From Agrypnia vestita (lineage: Eukaryota > Arthropoda > Insecta > Trichoptera > Phryganeidae), in assembly GCA_016648135.1 (NCBI GenBank), contig JADDOH010023175.1, positions 124,001 to 188,000 of the forward strand: DNA of 64,000 bases, in the 5' to 3' direction. The first letter of the stretch is position 1. Every line of letters starts with the position of its first letter. Under the pieces are notes generated by a model, which saw nothing but the letters and a program-made list of their open reading frames with translations, ran no database searches and was not told the origin of the DNA. Positions 11,330 to 21,649 of this stretch are shown piece after piece. The position numbers and the translations under genes were made by a program.

Positions 11330-11900
11330 AGTAGCTACCTTACCGACACAATTCTCTCAGCGGTCGTGCCATCGTTGGAAATACTTCTGGAACGCATTTT
11401 TGGTGTGGTGGTCAGTTGGGCCATCGCGTTCCGCATAATGTCATCTCTTGATTTAAATCGCTTCCTTTTCAGGGGCACTTTTAACTTGGAAAATAGTTAA
11501 AAATCACACGGAGCCATGTCGGGAGAGTAGAGGGTCTGACAAATCAGCGGAATGCTGTATTTGGTCGAGAAAGTTTGAATCAGATGCGATGAATAGGCGG
11601 ATGCATTATAGTGATGGAGGTGCCAACTTGTTGCAGCCCACATGTCCGGTCGTTAGAGTTTCCTTTTATGCCTAAACCTCGGTTGATATGACCTAAACCC
11701 CCACCTCGTTCGCAAGTCCCAGGATTGTGATTGGACGGTCCTGCAAGACCGAAGTCCGTACTCGGTAAATCGCATTGTTTTTTGGCTTGCTGAAGGCCTC
11801 CGGGACGTGGTTCGCTGTCAACTGATGTGCGGACGTTTTGAAGCAGTTGTACCACTCTTTCATCCGTGAGATTCTTCTTCTTCTTCTTTCTTGGCGTTTC
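11330..11900 (-). pseudogene. Internally deleted mariner transposase remnant
   Basis: Read on the minus strand, the N-terminal part gives KEWYNCFKTSAHQL and then RTSVLQDRPITILGLANEVG. This resembles the helix-turn-helix region of mariner transposases (WYxRFK...RxIxxLAxEVG). After a deletion and frameshifts it continues as YNASAYSSHLIQTFSTKYS, LYSPDMAPCDF and KRKRFKSRDDIMRNAM. These are the C-terminal HDNAxxH...YSPDLAPCDFxLF...LKxxRFxS region. The second catalytic Asp (HDN) is replaced by Tyr and there is an in-frame stop after CDF. The catalytic core between the two parts is missing, so it cannot be active. Confidence 0.7.
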
Positions 11901-12067
11901 ACCCCTATGGGGTGTTCTTGCCACAAAACAAGTGTGTTTCTTCGTTGGCAATGGGTGTGATGGTTGCGTTTTTTTTTCTCTTTTATTTTAGAAATTTAAA
12001 TTGGAAGCGATTCGTTTTAGGATAAACATTATTCTGTGTGGATGATCCAATTGTATTAGTAAGTAAG

Positions 12068-12250
12068 AGTAGCTTGTTGGTCTTGTGGTTAGGACACTCG
12101 CCTCGTGATCCAAAGGTCGCGGGTTCGAACCTCACTCCAGACTAGCAAGTTAGTCCTATTTTCATAGCACAAGCGTTTAGCTTAGTTTGAAAATAGCAAG
12201 AATATTGATGTGACACGTATTCCGTGTTCACATTTTTATTTTTCTTAATA
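12068..12250 (+). mobile_element. tRNA-derived SINE, copy 1
   Basis: The head has a box A-like TAGCTTGTTGGTCTTGTGG and a near-perfect box B GGTTCGAACC (12122-12131), about 50 bp apart, as in a tRNA-type RNA polymerase III promoter. The body continues GTCCTATTTTCATAG, then TTTAGCTTAGTTTGAAAATAG, and the copy ends in an A-rich tail. Copy 2 at 61473-61648 matches along the whole length. It does not fold as a full tRNA (no matching acceptor stem), so it is a SINE, not a tRNA gene. Confidence 0.7.
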
Positions 12251-13600
12251 AAAAAAAAAATTGGAAAAGGATATGGGGTACATAATGTTAGTTTATTTAG
12301 TTTTTATAGATTTATACCGTTAGCTTTTAGGAATCTTGTTAGTAATTTTAAAGTGATTTGATCATTGGAAGATAAGAGGGCTGGGATGTTGATGGGGAAT
12401 GCTCGTAGTGTTGTTTCTTGGAAATGTTTTCCATCTAGGTTCGGGAAGAAATTCACGCACGCGCATGCATGTCAATTACCTAAATAATCCTTCCAAAGGA
12501 CACTTCCGTGCTTCGTTTGTTTGGGCGAAAAAAATTAAGGTTCGATAATATTATTTGAACACTACGTATAGTAGGTACTTAGTCCTTTTAAAAACAGGCG
12601 AAACTAATTAAAATAATGGTATCAAATAATTTTTGCTTCAGTCTCGGTAGCTTACCTACAGAGTCCCTAATGGCCACGATTATTCTGACAAGAGCAAGAT
12701 GATGATGAAGAAGAAAAAGATAAGATTTAATTTAAATTAAAAAAATGGAGAAGCGTGTCCTCATTTATGCGCTGTAGGAGTTATACTTCTTTGACGTGAT
12801 TGTGATATTTACATATTTGTTAAAAATGTATGTAATAGCACTTTAATGAAGTTAAATTAATAATATTTCTTTTTGAAGTGGTATAAATGTAACTATTGGT
12901 TTGTGATAGCTAAAATAAGGGATAAATGTCTTCGAATCGACGTCTCACAATGCCATCTATCGTCGCAACATCGCAGACATATGATGCGACGAATCAAAAA
13001 AATTGTGCATATTCAAAAAAGGACAAGTGCCTATCCACTTTCATGTTTTATTGATTTTTAGCCTAAAACGGTTCGGTAATACATTTCGCCTATTTTCGAA
13101 TGCTGGAATAAAAATTACCATTTCAACAATCTTGTTATCCCGAGAATTTACGGGGAAAATATCTTCTTTCAAACACGAGAGGCATAATTGTGGAACGAAA
13201 ATTATGGAAGGCTCAAGAATAGAATCCATTTTATAATGTATTTTATTTACAGATATGCGATAGTCCAACTTATTCCATGGTATTAGATTCCGCAGTAGAA
13301 TTCCTTTCTTATTACTTAAAATTTAAGATGTATACAAATTAAAATGGTGTATCTTTTTGTTGAAACATCAAATTTCTTTTTGACATTTGTGTAAACAATT
13401 ACGTTATTCACTGCATTTTTTGTTGATTCAGGTGTCTTGATGGTTTGGAAGATCGCGGTGTTGGCAGAATGGTAATGGGTGAGACTCCATTAATTAGATC
13501 ATAAGACGTCAGTGTTGTGCAAAAATATATATCTCTTGTATAATTGCTTCAAAAATGATGTTGCATACATGCAGTGCGCATATTATTGCGCACAGTATCA
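12251..13600. other. Non-coding stretch
   Basis: No recognisable gene. ORFs at 12873-13268 on both strands overlap and have no domain resemblance. A small GC-richer patch at 12925-12985 is unexplained. Confidence 0.4.
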
Positions 13601-13603
13601 CAA

Positions 13604-13775
13604 AATAACGTGCGCTTTTATTGCGTAATTTATAACTGCTCGGGTTTTAGATCTTTCTGGCGTATTTTGGTGCTTACGATTTCCTTGCAGACTACTCCAG
13701 ACTGTTCGGAAACCTTCTCGATTTTTAGAACCTCGTTTTTATGCAATTATTTGCATGGACACAACATTATTGTGT
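13604..13775 (-). repeat. Possible LTR fragment
   Basis: Shares with 33268-33470 the blocks CCAGACTGNTCGGAAACCTT and TTCTCGATTTTTAGAAYCTCG in the same order and orientation. Read on the minus strand, the 33.3-kb copy also has a TATA-like element, as expected of an LTR. No internal retrovirus-like coding region adjoins it. Confidence 0.35.
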
Positions 13776-13947
13776 AAATGCAATTAATCACATAGTATAT
13801 TAATTATACGTGGGCGCCAATATACTAGAAACTAAATTTATAATCACAGGTACCGATTATAATTAAAATCTAATACCAATCACATAAACAATAAAAAAAA
13901 TAGCAACTAAATAGAACTTTGTAATGCACACATGTTCAGTTAATTTA

Positions 13948-13994
13948 ACACGACTATAGTTTCGAGAGGAGCAGTCCCTCTCATCATCAGGTGT
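13948..13994 (-). ncRNA. Hammerhead-ribozyme-like motif (Penelope type)
   Basis: Minus strand, 5' to 3': ACAC (stem I), CTGATGA core (13990-13984), one unpaired T, GAGAGG...CCTCTC (6-bp stem II, 7-nt loop), GAA, the self-complementary ACTATAGT (very short stem III), C at 13952 (predicted cleavage after GTC), GTGT (stem I). The order and the key bases CUGANGA / GAAA / GUC are those of a type I hammerhead with minimal stem III, a form known from Penelope-like retroelements. The extra T before stem II departs from the canonical fold. Activity is unproven. Confidence 0.45.
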
Positions 13995-14009
13995 AATTTA
14001 TAACTAACC

Positions 14010-14740
14010 TAAATACAGAAACTAAGAAAATATTTGAGTAGAGTAACGGATCGCGGAGCAGTGGGGTAATTTTTTGTGTGGTCTTTAAGGGGAAGATGTT
14101 GAGCAGCGGAGACTTTTCTAAGAATGTGATGTTTTTTATGAGTTTTTTCTAATCATGTCGCACCACAAAGTGATTGCCATATCAATTAATAATAATAAAA
14201 ATAGCAGTTTGCCTTTTCACTGGTAAACACCACGATTGTATGTCTAAAATACTTATCATTATTACTATTCTACTGTTGGGTCACCTTGTGGGTTTTGGCC
14301 TCTTCAAGAGTTGTCCTTTGGTCTGTAAAACGAGCCATTTTTTTCCAGTCTGTAATTTCTAAGAGAGATACATCATTAAAGACATTATCACTACATTCTA
14401 GCTCTCCCAAGCTTCTGGGTCCTGTTAAATAATACTAATCATTATATTTTCACATCAGATCAACTGAGTTTTTAGCCAATTTCGCTCAGTTAGGTAATTT
14501 TAATTAATTAAAAGCTTTGTATAAACCACTTGGAATCGCTTTAACAGCATTTAAAATATTTTTTATGCTATACCGTTAACTTTGAAGTTGGAAGTAATTA
14601 TTAATTTTAATATAATAAAATCTTTAAAAACCACTTGGAGCTTTTAATAAATAAATCTTTCTATAAATCACTTATTTAAACAAAGTTTTTAGTTAATTAA
14701 AATGAATAATTATGCCCAGCCGCAAAGCTAACGCTATAAT
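14010..14740. other. AT-rich non-coding stretch
   Basis: May include more of the retroelement that carried the hammerhead-like motif, but no protein motif is readable. Confidence 0.35.
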
Positions 14741-14784
14741 CATCAAAAATAACTTCAGTCAGTTTGACTACATATCACCAAAAT

Positions 14785-15236
14785 GACTAGCTTACTGGAT
14801 TTTATCCCCAGGTGGACATGATTAATCAAGATATACCTTAGAGATGTCTTGTAGAGACGAAGCTATTTTTTATATGGAAAATTAGGTATGAAAGTCTTTT
14901 TTTGTCTTTACGTCATAAACCTACATATAAAAATAATATTATTTGTAAAAACTCTAATCAAATAGATTTCATTACCAACGCCGATATCTATACTGGTTTA
15001 TGGAGATGATAAATTTCACCACAAGAAGGCGGCAGAAAAATACAACTCACATATGAAACAAGTTGTGCAAAGTTGACATATATACAACTTCCAAAAATTT
15101 GATAGATGTGGTCGTCTATCATGGGTGGAAATGGCGAATATTACACTGTGTAAAGTGATCACTTAAACCAGCCCTATAAGCACCCAAAAATAAAGACTTT
15201 AATACCAACTTTGCCATATAAAAATAGCTTAATCTA
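14785..15236. mobile_element. MITE of the AGAGACGAAGCTATTTTT family, copy 1
   Basis: The left arm contains TTGTAGAGACGAAGCTATTT and TATATGG. The right arm contains the reverse of these (CCATATAAAAATAGCTT). Between them lies GTGTAAAGTGATCACTT, a palindromic landmark of the family. Copies: 16245-16430, 20790-21235, 23005-23175 and 58743-59035. Non-coding. Confidence 0.6.
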
Positions 15237-15284
15237 TGTATTTTTGTGGTTTGTGGTTTGAATTTGACTGATTTAAATAATTTG

Positions 15285-15614
15285 CAAGTCGCGAATGAGC
15301 AAACGGGTTACATCAGCGACAACTTTCGATGGGAGCGCTGATCAAAGACAACGGCAGCGCGAATTAATTCATAATTAAGCGAGAAAAATACACATTTTTT
15401 CATTTTAATCACTCGCCGTTCCGGCCCGTTTCAAATGGCGGCTAACTACATTCTGTGTTTTCATTTTCGTTTTCAAAATTCACCTCCATTAAAAAAAAAC
15501 TCGTCAACGTCAGATTGACGATACAAAAAAGTCAATCGACTGGTTTTGGAGCGTATCACAATGCGGACGATTATTTCCGTCGGTGTAATTCGGTAGGAGG
15601 CCGATTCTCTGCGG
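15285..15614 (+). promoter_or_regulatory. Candidate promoter and first exon
   Basis: A GC-richer island that ends in a strong donor, GCGG|GTAAGT (intron from 15615). The ORF from 15455 reaches the donor in phase 1 after 53 codons (…YFRRCNSVGGRFSAG). An alternative ATG in a good context (CAAATGGCGGC, about 15434) gives only a 27-codon frame, and that motif also resembles a YY1 site. Whether the exon is coding or 5' UTR is not clear. Confidence 0.3.
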
Positions 15615-15879
15615 GTAAGTACTGGTTTACAAGCGTCTCGTTTTTCAGAGCTGTGTAATCTTTTAATAATTTATTGGCGGGCGAATGTTACCACGTGGTG
15701 TATTTTGCCGTGGTTAATTATTCTATTATTATCATCTTCTTCATTCTTTTTAATTGTTTTTTATTTATTTTTAAGTTAGTCAATTACACCTGTATATTAA
15801 CTAGTATTTTACACTTAACATTCTAAAATCTATTACTAATATAATAACCTACATATTTACAATTATATCTAATTTAATC

Positions 15880-16095
15880 TATAATATAATAAATAAAACA
15901 TCATGCTCTACAATTCTATACTATTTTTATGATAATTATAGCATTTGTTTTTAAATTCATTCATCTTATTTATATTCTTCATGTTTTCTGGCATCTCATC
16001 GTATACTTTTACACCTCTGTACCTTAGACAATTCTGTGTATATACTTTTTTCTTATATGGTAATCTTATTATATTCCTATTTTTGGTGTTATATG
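15880..16095 (-). pseudogene. LINE ORF2 C-terminal fragment (Jockey/CR1-like)
   Basis: The minus-strand frame reads RLPYKKKVYTQNCLRYRG, then KVYDEMPENMKNINKMNEFK. This has the spacing of the C-terminal tail of non-LTR retrotransposon ORF2 (R.....KSL.YRG...WN.LP..IK....FK). AT-rich and frameshifted after this point. Confidence 0.45.
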
Positions 16096-16121
16096 TACAA
16101 TACTAGGCAATTCTTTTTCAA

Positions 16122-16173
16122 CAAATCGCTCTTTGAGGGTGAATTAGGCAATTCGCCCTCAAAGAGCGATTTG
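16122..16173. repeat. 24-bp-arm hairpin with 4-nt loop
   Basis: Left arm 16122-16145 and right arm 16150-16173 are reverse complements with one mismatch. The landmark is TCGCTCTTTGAGGG and its reverse complement, with loop AGGC. It lies at the edge of the LINE fragment. Likely a template-switch product rather than an RNA gene. Confidence 0.6.
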
Positions 16174-16244
16174 TGCCATTTAAAAAGCTGTAATTGAAGT
16201 GTTACTAAAAAATAATATATTTAATCTTATATTTTTGTCATTCT

Positions 16245-16430
16245 CGTAAATCAAGATTTACATATATTGTAGATATTTCACAGAGACGAAGCTAATTTTT
16301 ATATGGGAAAGTAGTAGTCGTATTATGATCTATCGTACAACTGGCTTAATTGTTACATCATGTAACGTTACATTGTGTAAAGTGATCACTTTACACAATA
16401 TAACGTTCACAATTCCACCCATGATATAAT
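16245..16430. mobile_element. MITE of the AGAGACGAAGCTATTTTT family, copy 2 (internally deleted)
   Basis: Left arm CACAGAGACGAAGCTAATTT and TATATGGGAAAG, then a near-perfect 44-bp palindrome centred on AAAGTGATCACTTT (16366-16409). The right arm is short. Confidence 0.55.
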
Positions 16431-18020
16431 AAACTGGTCTCAAAATTGAAATAATTTTCAGGCGTATACACGTGTAATGTTAATAATTAGGAAGAATGTC
16501 ATGTACGTATAAAAAGGACATTGCTTTAAAACTTTGGAAAGTTTAAAAAATAGTTTAATAATAATTAATATCAATGTGATAAATTTACATTAAATCTAAG
16601 ATACCGCGCGCGGTGTACATAACCGATAGTATGCGTCAACTGACGTCAAGTACGTTATTGCTCTTGCGATACTGTCTAGCGTGAAGTCATTATCATCGTG
16701 GTCATAGGTCTTTGTATCTTTCTTGCTTAGATATCGCTTACGCGTATATTGACGCGTATCGTCATAGGACACATTCTTGAAGTGCCGTGACTTTTTAATT
16801 TTTTTTTATTGTTAAATTTATACATATTTTATATTATTTTAGATCGTGCCAAGTCTTGAACAGCTTGTCGGCACGTTTCTTTTCTATTATCTTGCCTAAT
16901 TACATTGCATATTTTGTCTAGATTTCCAGGGTCAAGTTATTTAGTAGGAATTTCCCTATTTCCCTTCCTCTCCTTGTAGGTTGGGTGATTTCTCGACGTG
17001 CTCAATTTTATTGTGACTAAAAAATCGACACGTGGGAATGTATTTTTTAAATTTAATTTTTGAGGTAGGAACTGCATTCCCAAAAAAGTTTTTTTCCTTC
17101 CTACCGGGATGTGAAATTAATTTATTATTTATTAATTTTCAAATACGCGATAGTTGTCGCTTTTCGAATTTGTGAATTCCTAAAGAGTCTTAAAACGTAA
17201 GTACAAAAAGTAAGTTTGACATTTATGGGTACTGAAAAAAATATGTTTCTAACATTGTTGACATAAAACCTACTTTAATTATTTCTGTGGGCAAAAGGAA
17301 CAACGGAATGAGTAAAAAATGTGGGTTTTCAGGAGAGCCAAAACAAAATTTATGAATTTCGTTTGTTTAGGAGATATCTCTTAAAACCTATATTATTTTT
17401 TTTTCTAATTTTTACATCAGTAGTTTTGTTTTTTGCACAAAAAAGTTAGTATATTTTAATAATGGCATTTTTTCGAGTCAATTTATTAAATTAATTTGTC
17501 ATGTCATGTGACCATTTTCAAAAAAATTAAAATAATCGCATTTTATTTTAGTTTCATCTGATTTTTCCTTGCTGGATATGCACCTAAAGAACAACTCTGC
17601 ATACTTAACTCAAGACTCGATTTTATTGACTAATTCCGTTGTCCTTTCCGGATTTATTCATTGCAAATTTTTCTGTGGTAGTAGAAACATTTGGGAGGGG
17701 AGGGGCCGTAAGAGTGTTCGGAGGTTTGAACATCAAAATTTTTAAATTACTTTTTATTTCTTTTAAAGACATGGATGTAATAGAATAAAACTGGTTTGAG
17801 AATTTAAAATGTAAATTAAATTACACACGCATTTTTGAACCGAGTACTTAGAGTGATTATTTTTTAATCTAGGACACCAAATTTGTTAAAATACTGATGT
17901 TCCCTCGGCAGCTCATTAAAAGTGTCTAGCCATCAGGTACTCTCTTGGCGCCTTTCACCAAAATGAGAAAGATGGCGAACGTCGACCAACAAGCCTAATG
18001 GAGAATTAGTGGGCCAAGTA
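16431..18020. other. Non-coding stretch
   Basis: A GC-moderate patch at 16600-16790 contains a TGACGTCA (CRE-like) site near 16640. It might be a promoter or an LTR relic. The remainder is AT-rich and unrecognised, apart from AAAGATGGCGAACG (about 17966), a YY1-like motif. Confidence 0.35.
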
Positions 18021-18084
18021 AAATTTTAAATATTTATATAATTAACAAGAAAACATTTTGTATAAACCATTAATTTGTTGAATT

Positions 18085-18120
18085 ACCAACATGTTTCGGA
18101 GCCGATGGTCTGTTCATCAG
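18085..18120 (-). ncRNA. Hammerhead-like motif, degenerate
   Basis: On the minus strand CTGATGA (18120-18114), one unpaired A, a weak stem II, GAA, then self-complementary ACATGT and T. The flanks give about five stem I pairs (TTATC with GGTAA). Stem II has mismatches, so activity is doubtful. Confidence 0.3.
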
Positions 18121-18430
18121 GATAAAATATACTTATACTAAAAATTAAAAATCGAAGTATATACATTAAAAAAATCAAAAAATAAATATTTGAAGATGAA
18201 CACTACAACTTGGGTTTTCTAACATGTTACCACTTTTCCTAATTTCTAATTTATTTATTTATCCAACTGTAATCCTATATAATTTGTAAATAAAATTTGC
18301 AAAACTTATTAATAATATCAAAATAATTCTTCTTCAAACATAGCAAAAAAAAAACGCAGCAAAAATTTAAAAGTGGTGTAAACAAAGTTTATTATTATAA
18401 ATTATAATCAAAATAATTCGTTTATATTTT

Positions 18431-18660
18431 TTGATTGTATTCTGTATAAATAAAGGTTTGCATGTTTTACATACAAATAACATAGTTGAATAAATTAGAA
18501 ATTTTGGAAATTAGAAAAGGTGTTAATAGTAAATTAAATACGATTTTGATTGTATTCTGTATAAATAAAGGATTGCATATTTTACATACAAATAACATAG
18601 TTGAATAAATTAGAAATATTGGAAATTAGAAAATGTGTAAATAGTAAATTAAATACATGT
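18431..18660. repeat. 115-bp tandem duplication
   Basis: Two adjacent units, period 115 bp, differ at only a few positions. Both contain TTTACATACAAATAACATAG and TAGTAAATTAAATAC. They lie inside the 18021-18918 element. Confidence 0.75.
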
Positions 18661-18918
18661 ATAAATAAACAGGTGCTTTTTGTAAATAGTTACCTTTTAG
18701 ATTTGTTTTCACGTTAGTTCTCAATTAGTTATTCATCTCCCATATATTTACTTTTTGATTTTCTTAATGTCTGTAATTTATATTGATTTTTATTTTTTAA
18801 TATACTTTATATCCTGATAAACGAACCATTGGCCCCGAAACATGTGGATATTTCAAAGAAACAGTGGTTAATACAAATTTTATTCTTCTCAATTATATAA
18901 ATATTTAAAATTTTCACA

Positions 18919-19650
18919 AAGTCATTTTGCAGTTACTGAAGAAGTTATAAATATTATTTCGGTCATATGAGTGGCATTTGAATGCATTTTTATTATCTTT
19001 ACATATTATGCAACTTTACATTTAAATATCAAAAATTGGTAAACTCTGTAAACACTGATTATCTCTGTTATATATTGATTAACTCTGGCAAATACTGAAA
19101 AATGAAGTGCATCAAACATTGGTTCAACTTCCATACTTCCAATATCATTACGTCATATTATCGCAGAAGTAGGCAGAGAGGATAGATAGAGGACGCACAT
19201 TTTTTCTATTTCCACCAACACTCGCCTTATTTGTTTTCTTTGCAATCCTCTAATCACTCATACGTTTCACATACCCAAATCAACTTAGTGTCCCTTTTTT
19301 CATTCTATCGACTACTCTATAATCAGATATACATTCACATCATATTTGCTGATTCTTAATAATTAATTTATTATCTAATTTCGGACTTCACTTCCATTTC
19401 TTAATGTTGGAAAAATCAGAATTAAATTTCAACTTCAAACACAATATGTTATTTTTACATATAGCCTACTTTAAGATTGTTTTCCTTCTATCTGAATTTA
19501 GAAATCAAATAAATACCGTGTTGATTGTAATGTTTATGTTCGCCATCCATTTTGAGTAAAATAACACTGTAAATGCACTCAAATGAATGATCATAATTTC
19601 AACCGGTTCTTGGTATGTATTGCATTGAAATGAGATCTGCACGACTTGTA
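18919..19650. other. AT-rich non-coding stretch
   Basis: Nothing recognised. The segment at 19080-19330 has AT-rich ORFs only. Confidence 0.4.
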
Positions 19651-19659
19651 ATTTTGAAT

Positions 19660-19950
19660 TTAAATAAGATCATGAAAGCATATGGCGAGCAGTAGAAAAT
19701 TAGGTCGAGACATAAACTTAAGATTCACGGGGTTAAGCCTAGAAAAAGCAATCAAGACTGATTGAAGCAACAAACTAAAATATTGTAACAATGTTTTGAA
19801 AATATGTAGGCCACCATTCATACATAGGTTTAGTCCCACTGTCATCTGCATATACAATACGAACCACTTTAACATCGGCATCTTTAAGAGGTTTAATAAA
19901 CGAGAGTGGTCGGACAGTGGAATGGGAAAGATTGATTCACTTTTGAACAA
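19660..19950 (-). pseudogene. Possible reverse-transcriptase remnant
   Basis: A minus-strand frame contains VRIVYADDSGT, resembling the YADD catalytic motif of reverse transcriptases. In a neighbouring frame it is followed by a Leu-rich stretch and SRLNPVNLKFMS. No second motif confirms it. Confidence 0.25.
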
Positions 19951-20789
19951 TTCAAATACTCATTTATACAATAGAATAGGAAAGACTTCCATATTTTCTC
20001 TTTTTATTCGAAAGATAAATCATGTATCTAGGAATGGAGACGTAGCTTTGATAGTTAATTAAGATTAGTTGAAAGTCCGAAAATATTAAGTATTAAATGG
20101 TTACCATAGATATTGGAACTGCAGACTCAAGATTTTAGACAACATTGATCCTTTCGTTTGCATATCCGCTTTAGAATATTCTATGTATCTTTAGTATTAT
20201 TGGGCGTAGATAGAATTTTAAAAAGTTATCGTATTATCCTAGTACAAACCTTCTATTCTGTTTCGAAATCTTGTTTTATAAAGCCTTTAGTGCTGAAGAG
20301 GAGTCTCTTGATCGTACAAAAAGCTTATCATGGGTCGCTTCCGAGCTCTCTAGACTAACAGCATAAATGGAATTGGACAAGAAGGTGAGTTTTGAAGATC
20401 GATTGAGAGAGGATTGGTGGTCCTCAGGAGACGGTATAAAAGTGGATAAATGTGAAGAAATAATATTGCTAATCATTTGTAACTGTACAGAAGGAAGAAG
20501 ACAGCGGTGTACCAGATCATTGAGAAAGCATGAAACGTTTGTGCTTCGTACCTCCCACAAAAATATCGCGTAAATTAATGCAATTTTGTAATCAAATTTT
20601 TATTGTTAATAATATTGGTAATCAAATTTGAGTTCAATCTATATCATCCTCACATAAAAGCTAGCCAAAAAGGTAGAGAAAAATATACAATTCGTGTTCA
20701 TTACTTTAGATATTATATAATAATATTTTTATATGTATGTTCTGAGAACACACTTATTGAATTTTTGTCCACATGGGGGTAATTATTAA
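19951..20789. other. Unassigned stretch with overlapping ORFs
   Basis: Between 20276 and 20575 both strands have ORFs (plus: MELDKKVSFEDRLREDWWSS…; minus: 94 aa). Composition is less AT-biased than the surroundings, but no domain is recognised and no splice pair is convincing. It may be the remainder of a retroelement. Confidence 0.3.
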
Positions 20790-21235
20790 TTAAGATAAAT
20801 TGTATAAGTCTCACAGAGATAAAGCTATCTATATAGGAAAAAGTGTATGGAAGGCTTTATAGAAAGAATATCATATTCATTGAAAAGTATATCGCTTAAT
20901 ATTCCACTTTAAAAAATAAATACAGGTATCATTACCAGCTGCGAAATCTATGTATACTAACTGTATTATGGGAAGGGCCATAGACTTATTGAGCATAGTT
21001 CCTTCAAATATTTTAAAGTATACTGGTTTGGAACATATATACAACTTTTAAATATTTGATAATGTGTGGATGCTCTTATTATATTATAATCGGTGAATTA
21101 CATTTTGTAAAGTGATCACTTATGCCAGCTCATGCAGGTCATGAGCCCTGGGCCACCCTATAAAGATTTCCAAACACGTTTTAACCATATAAATAGCTTC
21201 GTCTCTGTGAGGTTTCTGTAATTTACCTTAATTAA
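20790..21235. mobile_element. MITE of the AGAGACGAAGCTATTTTT family, copy 3 (complete)
   Basis: Left end AATTAAGATAAATTGTATAA and CTCACAGAGATAAAGCTAT. The reverse complement of the right end is AATTAAGGTAAATTACAGAA and CTCACAGAGACGAAGCTATT. TIRs of about 50 bp therefore enclose about 440 bp. The internal GTAAAGTGATCACTT landmark is present. Confidence 0.65.
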
Positions 21236-21264
21236 ACATTATCATTTTGTATATTAAAGAAAAC

Positions 21265-21440
21265 ACATTATTATTGTGAAGTTGCAATTTCAGAACAAAG
21301 TTCTGTGAATTATTAAACAATTTTTTATTAATCAATTGGAAAAGACATACAGAAAAATCAAATAAACGAATGAATATTTTGATTGCTATCGGGATTCGAA
21401 CCAACGGACAGTAATTGATTAATTTAATTAATTGGTAATT
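21265..21440 (-). mobile_element. tRNA-derived SINE, inverted copy
   Basis: On the minus strand: box B GGTTCGAATCCCGATAGC (about 21410-21393), then the tail TTTTTCTGTATGTCTTTTCC, CACAGAACTTTGTTCTGAAA and TTGCAACTTCACA. The box A half is not clear. It lies head-to-head with the plus-strand copy that follows. Confidence 0.6.
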
Positions 21441-21479
21441 GATTAAAAATGTTGATCAATTAAAAAGAGACTACATATA

Positions 21480-21640
21480 AGGTCGAAAATTTTGTGGCTA
21501 AATTGGATAACGCGCCATCCTCGGATAGAGTGGAGGTCCATTGGTTCGAATCCCGGTAGCAGTTAAAATATTTTTTGGCAAGTTTCATTTTTCTGTATGT
21601 CTTTTCTAATTGATGAATAAAAATTTGTTTATCGTCATTT
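21480..21640 (+). mobile_element. tRNA-derived SINE, direct copy
   Basis: Box A-like GTGGCTAAATTGGATAACG and box B GGTTCGAATCCC (about 21542-21553), then the same TTTTTCTGTATGTCTTTTCT tail as the inverted neighbour. It lacks a matching acceptor stem, so it is not a functional tRNA gene. Confidence 0.65.
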
Positions 21641-21649
21641 AACATTTTT

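Larger units (their letters stand above)
18021..18918. mobile_element. About 900-bp element with about 115-bp inverted ends carrying hammerhead-like motifs
   Basis: The ends are inverted copies: AAAATTTTAAATATTTATAT at the left, and the same read on the opposite strand at the right. Similarity extends inward through ACATGTTTCGG...CATCAGGAT. Each arm holds a hammerhead-like core pointing outward (see 18085-18120 and 18811-18850). The interior contains a 115-bp direct tandem duplication (from 18431 and from 18546), beginning TTGATTGTATTCTGTATAAA. No ORF. Penelope-like elements often have inverted terminal repeats with hammerheads, so a non-autonomous Penelope derivative is possible. A MITE is the alternative. 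Confidence 0.5.

Noticed and set aside
11580..11951. 123-codon minus-strand ORF as a host gene
   Set aside because: It overlaps the mariner remnant in a shifted frame. The correct frames on the same strand show mariner transposase motifs.
12069..12145. tRNA gene
   Set aside because: Box A and box B are present, but acceptor and anticodon stems do not pair, and a second diverged copy with the same non-tRNA body exists. It is a SINE.
16122..16173. miRNA precursor
   Set aside because: Arms of 24 bp with a 4-nt loop and one mismatch are too short and too perfect. The location beside LINE debris favours a replication artefact.
21485..21560. tRNA gene
   Set aside because: The 5' and 3' ends do not form an acceptor stem, and an inverted copy with the same tail lies next to it.
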